Positions 41,174 to 50,300 of a DNA stretch of 64,000 bases are shown here, in pieces. The stretch covers positions 11,216,001 through 11,280,000 of the forward strand of contig CANTUZ010000005.1 in assembly GCA_947846985.1 (NCBI GenBank), given 5' to 3'. The position numbers were made by a program, and so were the translations under genes. This DNA is from Fratercula arctica. Lineage: Eukaryota; Chordata; Aves; Charadriiformes; Alcidae. Every line of letters starts with the position of its first letter. The stretch's first letter is position 1. The notes beneath the pieces were generated by a model, which searched no databases, was not told the DNA's origin, and saw nothing but the letters and a program-made list of their open reading frames with translations.

Positions 41174-42145
41174 CCACTACATTTTGTGTATGTTGCTGTG
41201 AGACCAAAAAGAAAAAATAAAAAAATAAATACAAGAGTGTATCTTTGTACAATGATTGCAATAACAGATGAATAAACATGCAACTTGATACTTCACATCT
41301 GGTATTTCATCACGCCAAATACCTTATTCGCATTCAAATATATTCAATACTGTGGAAACTTTATAAGGTAGTGATGTCTTTATAGAGGCAGTAACTTGCA
41401 TGGAACTTTTAAAATTAAAAGCAACAGTAAAAATAATTTGTAACATGTTACTGTATTCTTCATAAAGCTACTTACCTCGCAGTTTCCTAATAGAAACTCA
41501 GAAAGACACCTAATAATAGCAGTTAGCTACAGAATCATGCAAGCCTACAGAATAGGATTTCTTCTGCCGATGTACTAGTTCAAAGTTCAATTTTAATACT
41601 CAATTTATATAAGGTGCTTTGGAAATGAAGACCATGATTACTCATCATGCAAAAATTCTATCATCTGAGCAGAATTTTTTATGAAAGTCTCATTTTTCCT
41701 TTACTGTCATGGTAATGCAGGCCAAGAGATTTTATGCATGACCTAATAAACATATACAACAGTTTTGAAAGGCTGCTATGCACCTTCTCACGTTAATTAG
41801 TACTCATTCTTCTCTGTAAAACAACTAAACACGCTACAAAACTTCCTTTTAAAACAATCATTAATACACTCTTAAGTAGTTTTGTTGCAGAGATTAATAC
41901 CTCAAATGCAAATCACAATGACTAATTTCATTTGTAATTCAAAAGCTGTTTACAGGTCTCAAAAATTAAGATCAAATTATTTTCTTGTCTTAAAGGCAAA
42001 AGCCACCTTCGCTACCCTGAAGCTAAGTTAGCAATGCTGATAGTAACATGTCTGCAGGCATTATTACACTTGCTAGCAACTTATGCTACTTTGGCATTGT
42101 CCCTGGAGTTGCACTAGTTATGTCCCGCTATAGCTAAATTTGAAG

Positions 42146-42169
42146 AAAAAAAAAAAAAAAAAAAAAAAA
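42146..42169 (+). repeat. Poly-A tract (24 A)
   Basis: An uninterrupted run of 24 A. No processed-gene sequence or target-site duplication is recognisable before it, so it is listed as a simple repeat. Confidence 0.9.
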
Positions 42170-42183
42170 GAAAACATGCACAC

Positions 42184-42256
42184 GGGGCCAAATCCATTCC
42201 CGTGGTAACTCCAGTGACTTCAGTGTTACACCAGGGATAAAAGTAGGGCTGCATTT
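42184..42256. repeat. Diverged palindromic repeat of the same type
   Basis: GGGGCCAAATCCATTCCCGTGGTAACTCC, then GTGACTTCAGTG and TTACACCAGGGAT, form imperfect complementary arms around TGACTTCA. The same family motifs (GGCCAAATCC, TAACTCC, TTACACC) are present. Confidence 0.5.
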
Positions 42257-43059
42257 CATAGCAGCTTTCATTCTTGTAATCTTTTCCAAAACACTCTCCC
42301 AGGAGCAAAGACAAGCACAGGCAAATATCCTGCCAATAAGTGAGTTCACAGGAATTGCTACGAGTAACTAAACTGTCAGCAGTAAAAGAACAACAATTGG
42401 AACAAAGTACAAATACAGGACAGCCAATGCCCTCTAACGGGCTAGAGTTTTACTATGTGCTGGATAAACAAGGACACAGAAATTCATCAGAATTGAGCTC
42501 TGAGAGGGGAGATAAATTATAAGGTGTTCCACTTTGTATTAGTGGATGATAATTGTGTTTTATCAATACTCCTTTTGAAGCAGCACAGATGAAAAAAATT
42601 CTTACCAATACTTTGCAAGACAAATGAAAATGGGTCTCAGAGTTGACTCCTTCCTCCATGGGCTACGCTCAACTGCTTCCACAAAGAGTGTGAGCATCAG
42701 TTTACAGATGTGTTCCTCTATCCTCCTCCAAGCTTTCGTATTTAATCCCTCCTCACCTTTGTTTTTATTTTATTTACTACTAGTCAATACTGTACTAGGA
42801 GCAAAACCAGAACTGTAAGACCATCACAGCCACACAAGCAGAGGCACACAGGAAGGGGGAAAAGGAGTGATGGATAATGCTTTCCTGCACCTTATCACTG
42901 GTCCCTTGGCCTTACAGCGCACTCTCTTTCTCTCAAGAATTTCCAAACTATGGTTCCTGGAATTTGCCCGTCTGAATCAAAACAAGCGTCTTTGCTTCTT
43001 ACTCAATCATTTCCCATAAATTTAAAAACAAGAGTTTCATTAAGTTTTTGTTTTGTTTT

Positions 43060-43610
43060 CTGAGGGTTTCTTCAAGGAGCCGTAACCCTGAACTGGTGGC
43101 AGGGTCAGCGGCAGCCTGAAATGCTCCTGGTCTCGCACAGGTCACAACTTTGTCCTTACAGCCCAAGGATGCCCCAGGGCCAAAAAAAACATCACATCCC
43201 CTTCCCCTCCACAGCCACGGGGCCCTGCAATCCTTTTCTGTGGGGGTAGGACTGAAAGTCTCTTGTTCTCATCCTCCTCTGGTGCTGTAAGCTACTTTTT
43301 GGGGAAGGCAAGGGGAGAGGGAAAGGCCCTCCCCTTCCCTTCCCTTCCCTCCTTCGTCCAAGATCACAGCTGTAGAGGAACAGCTGAAGCAATTCAGGCT
43401 GCCCGGAGAGGTCACAGATGTCTCTTGGTACCACTGGGGCTGCTGCGGCCAATGGGGCTGCTGCTGCCCAGGTGGCACCACAGGCAGGCGTCCCTTGGCC
43501 ACCCACCCCACATGCTCCCCCGATTCCAAGGCCCCCAGCCCTTCTCAAGCGATCCTCCAGGTCCCCCCGAGCCAACCGCCCACAAGCCTGTACACAGCCC
43601 TCCTAGAAAT
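43060..43610. other. GC-rich patch, open on both strands, probably non-coding
   Basis: Pro/Gly/Ala-rich frames are open on both strands (43263-43700 plus; 43192-43575 minus), the usual effect of GC-rich sequence with few stops. No domain or splice-site pair is visible. It may be an old regulatory region about 1.4 to 2 kb beyond the CpG island. Confidence 0.4.
43327..43354 (+). repeat. (CCCTT)n pyrimidine repeat
   Basis: Four CCCTT-like units within the GC-rich patch at 43060-43610. Confidence 0.8.
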
Positions 43611-44979
43611 GCCACTTTTAAGGACAATTTTAGACCACCACAAAGAACAGTGAAGAAACTCTGGCTTCTGCTTACATTAATGTCACAAAGCTCTCATTAA
43701 ATCAAAGGCAGAGACTTAAAATATTTCTTCAAGCAAAATCTCTGCTCTTCTCAAAGTCTCTCTCCAAAGGTAAAAAACTACAATTGCTTAACTTAATCCA
43801 CACAGAGTGATCATTATATTTGCCTCTGTAAAGATCATATTTGTTCTAGTGCCTATATCTAAAGGTAATTTCAGTTAGAAAATGAAATGGTGCTCTCTTG
43901 ACCTTTTGTCTTACATGATTCATGAATTACTGACACGTTACAATATCCCCAACACTATGGAAGCTTAGAGATATTGCAATGTCTCTCTTGTAAGTGAAAT
44001 AAACTTGGTATGCCACTAAAAGGCATTAAATTATTTTCATTATGCCACACAGAATCTAAAACACTTACACTGTTTTGATTTCAAAATCCTTGGAGAACAA
44101 TTATGCTCTCAGGGCCATAAGACTCTATTAGAAAGTCCTCAGAAACCTAGCATGGTTTCAATAAATCCTCAAACACTACAAAGCAGTTACTCAGCTTGAA
44201 GAATGAAAACATGAGTTCATCCACTGCAAAGTCAGGATGTAAATTCTGCTCCTACAGTACCCTGCACTTCCTAAAACATTTTTTTCTTCCCAAACAGGGC
44301 AACGCTTTAAGTCAAGTTTTCAGCATCAAACACGCATACCTCCTTCTTTGATTGAAAATAAACACTATTTGATTTAGGGTGAGCATAAATACATGAGATG
44401 TGCTTATATGCTTATGGTATTACTAGCTAGCAATATGAATCAGCAATTAGACATGCATAAATGGTTTTATATGTATATAATTTAACAAATGTTAACATTC
44501 ACGATTAGAGAACCATTAAATTAAATCAGTGATTGTCAAAATGAATGGATAAATATGTTAATTTCTTTAATTTATACAACGGCACAAAGAATGCCTCAAA
44601 ACACCAAAAATCAGACCTCAGGAGTGATTACTGTGGTTGTAGGGATCCTGATTTAAAAAAATGCAGCCACCCTTATTTTGGCTGATGAGACTGTTCAAAT
44701 CTAAGTAGAGCTTTTGAGCATAAATACACAATAAGCTTGTTTGTGCATACATGCTTATGTCCTCCTAGAAAGAGCCCAACCTTCTAATTAAGCAAATCAT
44801 CTCCCCTTTCCAAAGGAAAATAACACCACCGAAATGCAATCAACATAGGCAGAACGGGGCGAGAAGGAGCAGACAAGAGAAATTATATTCCCCTGCGCAG
44901 GGAGAGAAGAGGGGGGAAAGAGAGAGAGAAAAAAGCAAACACCCAGGCAGGAAACCGGGGCCCGGCAACTTTCTGCCAA

Positions 44980-45535
44980 AGGCAGCTGAGATGCTTCATC
45001 CCAACTCTCTTTTTCCAGACGCGACGTTTCGTGTGGCCGCCAGGGTCACATGGCAGCTGCGAAGGGAGGCGGGGGGGGGGCGGGGGGGGGGGGCGGGGGG
45101 GGGGGTGGGGGGTGGGGGGACCGGGTCCTGCCCGCACTGACCCCCCCGCCCCACCGCCGCCAGCAGCATCAGTGTCCCTGTTTCCATGACCTCAGGCGCG
45201 GGGGGGCGCGGGGGGGGCACAGCTGGTGGCAGCTGCAGCACCATCTGCTCGGGGCTGCGCCCCCGGGCCGGCCGCCACCCCCTCTGCCGCCGGACAGCCC
45301 GGCCAGGTAGGGGCAAGGTCGCCTCTAAGTGTCCCCCCCAGCCCCGAGGCACAGCGGAACGAGGAGCCGGGGCGAGGGCTCCGCCGCCGCCCGCAACGAG
45401 AAGCTTGCAAAACGGAAAAGAAACAGCGAAGGGGAAAGAAAGAGCTTGGAGGAGCGGGAGGAAAGCTAAGGAGCCCCGGACAGTGCATGCAGATGTCAGT
45501 ATGCCTCGGCGGAGTGGATATTTATGGAATGCTGT
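44980..45535. promoter_or_regulatory. CpG island within the TEAD1 intron, candidate alternative or bidirectional promoter
   Basis: I counted about 41 CpG dinucleotides between 45001 and 45480, against near absence in the surrounding intron. Composition is strongly GC-rich, with CCGCC and GGGCGG-like runs (Sp1-type sites). It lies 0.55 to 1.1 kb downstream of the first TEAD1 coding exon. A minus-strand start here would make a transcript lacking the AUU exon. A plus-strand start would make an antisense RNA, and CCAG|GTAGGG at 45303-45312 could act as its splice donor. Long open frames on both strands inside the island are a by-product of GC-rich, stop-poor sequence. That it is a CpG island is secure; promoter activity is inferred. 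Confidence 0.7.
45064..45119 (+). repeat. Long G-tract, G-quadruplex-prone, in the CpG island
   Basis: This is 56 bases of almost pure G broken by single C or T bases, giving many runs of four or more G on the plus strand, which is the non-template strand for an antisense transcript. A second, shorter tract (GCGCGGGGGGGCGCGGGGGGG) follows at 45196-45217. Such runs are also prone to assembly error, so the exact length may be unreliable. Confidence 0.85.
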
Positions 45536-45556
45536 CAGCACGTCATCTGATTTATA
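45526..45556 (-). promoter_or_regulatory. TATA box, CRE-like half-site and MCAT (TEAD) motif at the CpG-island edge
   Basis: On the minus strand TATAAA (45556-45551) is followed by TGACGT (45545-45540) and CATTCC (45531-45526), and then the GC-rich island. CATTCC is the core motif bound by TEAD proteins themselves, so autoregulation is possible. Each motif is short and could occur by chance; their grouping at an island edge is what makes them worth noting. Confidence 0.35.
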
Positions 45557-45576
45557 GCAGTTTGCACGCAGGGAAG

Positions 45577-45614
45577 GGGAAAGAAAGAAAGAAAAAAAAA
45601 AAAGAAAAAGAAAG
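45577..45614 (+). repeat. Purine-rich (GAAA)n / A tract
   Basis: A run of GAAAG units passes into poly-A and back to GAAA units, just outside the CpG island on the side facing the TEAD1 exon. It is simple sequence; no function is evident. Confidence 0.85.
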
Positions 45615-46089
45615 GCACAAAAGCACCCCTAACTTGCCTCTTTCATCAAGAGGCTTCTGAACGCAACAAGGACTTTATCACTTTGCAATTTAATATTGCT
45701 CATTCTGCCACGTGATCACGCAGGCTGTAGTTCCCGTTTCTCTTTCTGCACCATTTATTGAAATATAAAGAAAAATGCTTACTTTTTTTTTATATGTTCA
45801 AGGAGTGGCACATTTAAAAGCTCCTGTTAAACATTCCCATTCAGCCACAGCATAGCATTCATTAAAGACACAATTCTGCATCAATATTGCTTCTTAGTGC
45901 CAGCAGGGGATGGACTGGTTTGGACAGTCCTGGGCAACACATCAGCCCAGCTGAGCTCCCTCAGCTTCACAGATTTCTTCAAGATTTACTCCGTAAGTAC
46001 CAAAATCAGAGCCAGGAATTTTGTGTAAAACCAAGGTCGGCTTTACAGTTCTCACTGGGACAATTATTTCCAAAGGCTAAATGTGTACC
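45615..46089. other. Intron between the CpG island and the TEAD1 coding exon
   Basis: This is AT-rich sequence with no coding signal. A CCAGCAGGGG string at 45900-45909 partly resembles a CTCF core but diverges in the second half. Nothing else is recognisable. Confidence 0.5.
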
Positions 46090-46095
46090 ACTTAC
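46090..46095 (-). other. TEAD1: 5' splice site (GTAAGT) of the TEAD1 exon
   Basis: The minus strand reads ATGTATG followed by GTAAGT, a consensus U1-type donor, immediately after the first base of the split Gly codon. Its position matches the end of homology to TEAD1; reading on gives unrelated residues. Confidence 0.9.
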
Positions 46096-46297
46096 CATAC
46101 ATTTTGCCTTCATCTGATAAGATGATTTTCCTCCTCCCACATGGTGGATAGATAGCTAGAGCCTCCTGAAAGCTCTGTTCAATGTCAGGGCTCCAGACAC
46201 CTTCTGCATCATTGTCAATAGGTTTATCTGCAGAATCACTCATTCTTTCAATATCTTCGGCAGGACTCTCGCTGCCGCTCCAGCTGCTGGGCTCAAT
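46096..46297 (-). CDS. TEAD1: TEAD1 (TEF-1) first coding exon, ATT start, N-terminus of TEA domain
   Basis: TEAD1 is a nuclear transcription factor that binds MCAT (CATTCC) elements through its TEA domain and recruits YAP/TAZ at the end of the Hippo pathway. Read on the minus strand, this segment gives 67 codons plus one base. It begins [15 protein letters not shown], continues through [20 protein letters not shown], and ends [14 protein letters not shown] plus the first base of a Gly codon. The N-terminal [13 protein letters not shown] is specific to TEAD1; as I recall them, TEAD2, 3 and 4 begin differently. The TEA domain starts near residue 28, so only its first helix and the following basic stretch are here. 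The rest must come from later exons, which I could not find. The start is ATT at 46297-46295 in the context ACCATTG; the first in-frame ATG is codon 19 (46243-46241). Residues 15-16 are Asp-Ile, where I recall Asn-Met in mammals. The reading frame is intact. Identification is very secure; the exact start rests on the known mammalian precedent. Confidence 0.95.
46295..46297 (-). promoter_or_regulatory. TEAD1: Non-AUG (ATT) translation start in strong Kozak context
   Basis: The codon is ATT with A at -3 and G at +4 (ATCACCATTGAG), the best possible flanking context apart from the non-AUG codon. There is no ATG in the exon upstream of it. Mammalian TEF-1 is known to initiate at the equivalent AUU. 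Initiation here is inferred from that precedent and from conservation of the codons on both sides. Confidence 0.8.
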
Positions 46298-46349
46298 GGT
46301 GATGGCTGGGGTCTCCAAGCCTAAGCCTGGAGTCTTAAAGGAAATAAAC

Positions 46350-46380
46350 CTATAAAACAAACAAACAAACAACCCCAAAA
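46350..46380 (-). other. TEAD1: 3' splice site and polypyrimidine tract of the TEAD1 exon
   Basis: On the minus strand this is a T/G-rich tract with a (GTTT)n run followed by TATAG. The (AAAC)n simple repeat seen on the plus strand at 46357-46371 is the polypyrimidine-like tract of this acceptor. A microsatellite that can vary in length therefore sits within the splice acceptor. Confidence 0.75.
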
Positions 46381-46852
46381 AGGCATTAAAGACATGGAAC
46401 TTCAGGCAAACACTTCCTCTTCTTCTGATTCTAAGTTAACAGCAGCTGAACATTAACGGCAATAACACGAGCAGGGGAAGCACCCAGGAAAAGTAAAAAA
46501 TTAATAACAATTCTACCCAAAATCAGTAGAGGTGGAGCAATAAGGTTGTCAGATGGGAAACTCTTTACCACATTTTCTGTACATGAAGGCATAGAGCATC
46601 AGGTTATTTTTCACAGACAGTCAAAGTGGGTCTTAATACCAGGGAAAGCTCTGCAGCACATGACACGTTTCATCTGGCTGAAGACTGGCACCCTTAAAAT
46701 AACAAGCCAGGCCTTCAGGTGGGGGTAAATCAGCATACTTCCACTGGCTGGAAGGGAAGCACGCCAATTTATGCCACAGCGACCACCAGAGCCTAAAACC
46801 ACTTAAACCTAAAAACAAAAGCCAAAAACTATTGTTCACGTTCATCCGGATG

Positions 46853-46893
46853 TCAATGGAGTAAATGGAATTACACTAGCGATGACACAGCTC
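46853..46893. repeat. Single arm of the palindromic repeat family
   Basis: TGTCAATGGAGTAAATGGAATTACACTAG matches the centre-to-right-arm order TCAATGGAGTTACTCCGGATTTACACTGG. The partner arm is not recognisable. Confidence 0.4.
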
Positions 46894-47242
46894 AATGTGA
46901 TTAACTGGAAAGGGCTGTAATTTCAGATTTTACCCAAATAAATAATACAATCAGAATCTGAGCTACATACAAACAGAAATCTTTAAAATTACAATACCAG
47001 AGAAAGGATTTACAAGAAAAGATATATACTTCACCTTTTTAAAACAGTCTTTGTCACAGAACCATAGCAGAACAAAAATTACAAGCTTCAAGTTACTGAA
47101 TCAATTTAATAAGAAATAATTTAATATAGCTGCACCTGCTCACACCACCAGAGCTGCAGATCTGTCAGTGTTCCTTTTATATTTTTGAGAGAAATACAAC
47201 TCTGCTATAAAGACTTGCTCCAGGCAAAAAAGCTGCTATACC

Positions 47243-47308
47243 AGACCAAATTCATCTCTGGTGTAATTCTTCGGGAAGTCAGTGAAACACCAGGAACAGA
47301 TTTGGCTC
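47243..47308. repeat. Diverged palindromic repeat of the same type
   Basis: AGACCAAATTCATCTCTGGTGTAA at the left and ACACCAGGAACAGATTTGGCTC at the right are imperfect reverse complements separated by a short spacer containing AAGTCAGTG. It lies about 0.9 kb upstream of the TEAD1 exon in gene orientation. Confidence 0.55.
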
Positions 47309-50300
47309 AACATGTCTAGGCATAATGCAGTTTTATTTTGAAAAACGACGAAGTTTGGTGACTCTAACTGATCTAAGTGGATGGGAGTGTTCAAACATGC
47401 ATGCATGAGCTGCACAAGCACTTAGAAATCCAGTTAGTTGCCTAAACACTCCAAAAACCCTAAACTATAACATTTTTATTCTGGTGGGGGAGATGGAAGC
47501 AGGCCCTTTCCACACAGAGAAGAGAGGGGCTTCCCCTTCTGCACACCTCCATCCTCACGCTGATACACCTCTCAGTGGGGTGGTAAAATAACAGGTGAAA
47601 AGTGGCAGACGGGCACTCACCCCACAGAGAAAGAGGGGGAGGCTGTGTGTCAGAGGCCGTGACAGCTCTGACGAAACACCTTTGGGCAGGAGAACTCCCT
47701 GAAAGGAGAAATATTTACAGCAGCCCTCACCCGAACCAACCAATCAACCACTCATCAGAGATAACCAAAACCTGATAGTCCGGTCCCTGGGAGGCTTCAG
47801 TGCCTTGCAAAAAAAACAGATCTGAAACTGGGGAAACGGCTCAGTCTCGCTAACCAACGTTACCGGTCTGACGTCCAAAGTATGGGGTATTTCCACTTCT
47901 CCAGGCTCTAACAGGAGCTCGGAGGGATCAGTGCATGCGAAATGGACTCCCAGGAACTTTATTTTCCTTACTTGCACATTTGTTTCTACAAAGAGGCATT
48001 TCTTAACTTTGCATTGGTTTGAACATTTCAGCACAGTTTATGAAAATGTTAGTGCCTACCCACCGGTAATCTCAAGGCTAATCAGTGTCTTGAACGCCGT
48101 TTAATAACTGATAATGAGGGAGCAGATGGATTCACAGGGAACCACACACAAATGGTAAGTGAGTGGGGAGTCTGGCCAAATAAACCATTTGCTGTCTGGG
48201 AAATCCAAAATTTTACAAAATGTTTAAAGTCTCATCACAAAAAGGAAAATGTAAACCTTTGTAAAATAGTGAAACACCATCTTTCATGATTCTCAGAAGG
48301 CTGAAGGGCTGATCCAACCCTTGCAAGATTTGAACCCTGTATGCAAGATTTAGCTAAAACATAAACACAGCAATACTGGGAAAAAACTGACAAAAACAAT
48401 CACATCCACTTAAGGCTTCAAATACAGGGGGAATTTTAGGTAAACGAGAGGTAATTGAACGTTGACTGGGATAATTTGGGGGGTTTCATTTTTACTGCCA
48501 CAGCGCAGGGAAAAATGGCTACTAGAGATTTTATTGGCCTCACATGATTGAGACCACAGTTTAGCATTTCACCAGAAGACAGCATGGAGTGGGACTGTTT
48601 ACTGGGTCAGTTCTTCAAAGGTGACTCAGGGAGGAAATCCTTCCCCCCCTCGATTCCAGGCACGACAGCATGCAACGCACAGTACAGCCATGGGCATCTT
48701 TTCCTCAGCACAACCACCCTCTGCTTACAAAATCTGCCACAGTCATAGCCTCAAGTCTTATTATCGTCCTATAAACCAGCCCTTGTTATTACATTATGCT
48801 GAAATAATAATTAAAACGCACACAAGGAAAACAGAGAGGCTCTAAAGTAATTAATGTTACTTGATATTCATGTTAGATCTTGCATTGTGTTTACTGGTGA
48901 ATTTTCACTAATGTGCTATCTCCCTTCCCATTCCTTTTTACCTACTTGGATATCATCTTGAGGCATTAGTAGCTACTATTCCAGCCTCTAAAATGTAAGA
49001 CAACCAAGTGTTTCTTCCATAACACCTGTACAACAGGGGTGGGGAGTAACCTGCTGTAAAAAAAACCTCTCATACTAAAGGTTGCTTTTAGCGATTTCCA
49101 TTTTGGTGAATGCTGACACTGCAGATCAAGCTACAGGACCAAGAAGCAAAAAACCTTGCATTACAACCACTAAATGGCTCCCTCTTATTTCAGGAAAATA
49201 ATGAGCTACTCAGTTAATCACTTCCAGCTCAGCTCTATGTATCAAAAGGCAATACCACCTCCTTCTTAGCTTGAATTCTAAGGACCCAACTGTGATGAAA
49301 AATTTCAGACCTGTTATGCTGGAGCTCAATGTGATTATCAAAAATAATACAAGCTGTCAAAAGATGAGCTTTGTTGCATATTTCTAATGAGCTATCTCAT
49401 GTGAAAAATGTGGATTTACAGTCCAATTTAAATTTGTAAAAAGCTAAAAGTAAAAATAAAACAAAACCCAAGCCTTCTTTGTATTAGCAAACTCCAAATC
49501 TTACACCACGAACATTCAGTGGAGGAAGAGTTAATTTCCTGGAGGCAATTAACCCCACCCCAGCCCCCTCCCCAAAAGCAGAGCTTGCACACATGGCAGA
49601 TCAGGTTGAAGAGTTCTGCATTTGCTTTTTATCATGATAACTTTCAGAGAACCAATTTCATACTTGTACTTTCTGCTCACAAAATTAAAACGCCTCAACA
49701 CTACTCGGAAAACCAACCCAAAAAAACCCCCCAAAACCAAAACCAGATTTTGGCAAACCTTTTTGTGCTTTCTAAGATTTCTTTAAACACACTGCTGCAG
49801 TTTTAGGACATCTCTCTTCAAAGTTTCCCTTTTAACACCAGTCTCTCTCTATTACATATTTCAGGGCAGCTTCCCCTGTGCATAAAGCTCTTTGAGTTGC
49901 AAACCTGAACGCATCTTTCTTGCAGTTGCTTTCTACACTCTCCAGTTAAGTGAATTCTAAGTATATTTGGTTTTCTCATGCAGTTATTAAGATACTTTTT
50001 CTATGCATGGTGGAGGTATGTTTGCCCCTCCAACAACACAATGCTACATTCAGCAATGGAGAAACTATTAGGGACAATACTGGATTTTATAAATACATTT
50101 TATAGCAAATCCGTTCAATGCAGCTTCATGAGGTACAAGACAACTTATTTTCATTATGTTCACTTGATAGAGTAACTTGAAAAGTTATTTTACAAACTCA
50201 GAGAAACAAGGATAGCTATTGTCAGAGCTGGTCAAGCCAATTAATTTAACTAAAACCAAATGATAGTCTGCAACATCTTATCAAGGGAATGATTTCTTTG

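Larger units (their letters stand above)
21649..44979. other. Probable TEAD1 intron, proximal part
   Basis: Intron-like DNA carrying the old repeats, fold-backs and motif cluster listed separately. I looked for the next TEAD1 exon (RNELIARYIKL...) and the one after it (SSHIQVLARRK) on the minus strand and did not see them. Short exons could still be missed by eye. Confidence 0.5.
46096..46349 (-). other. TEAD1: TEAD1 exon with 52-nt untranslated lead and clean splice sites
   Basis: Exon limits are inferred from splice signals. On the minus strand a T-rich tract (GTTTGTTTGTTTGTTTTATAG) ends with the acceptor AG at 46351-46350, and the exon begins at 46349. Fifty-two bases precede the ATT start codon. 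They contain no ATG and no in-frame stop, so the frame stays open back to the acceptor. The exon ends at 46096 with the first base of a split Gly codon (phase 1). This phase is expected, because the mammalian protein continues Gly-Arg-Asn-Glu-Leu in the next exon. The absence of a local promoter immediately upstream suggests an internal exon preceded by one or more 5' UTR exons outside the recognised sequence. Confidence 0.85.

Noticed and set aside
42100..42170. 24-A run as the tail of a processed pseudogene
   Set aside because: The preceding sequence matches no recognisable gene and no target-site duplication is seen.
44996..45660. Long open frames of 123-181 codons on both strands of the CpG island
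   Set aside because: Pro-, Gly- and Arg-rich translations of GC-rich, stop-poor sequence, open on both strands at once; no domain is visible.
45898..45913. CCAGCAGGGG as a CTCF site (also CCACTAG strings at 29686 and 39020)
   Set aside because: Each agrees with the first half of the CTCF core but fails in the GGC part; too weak to call.
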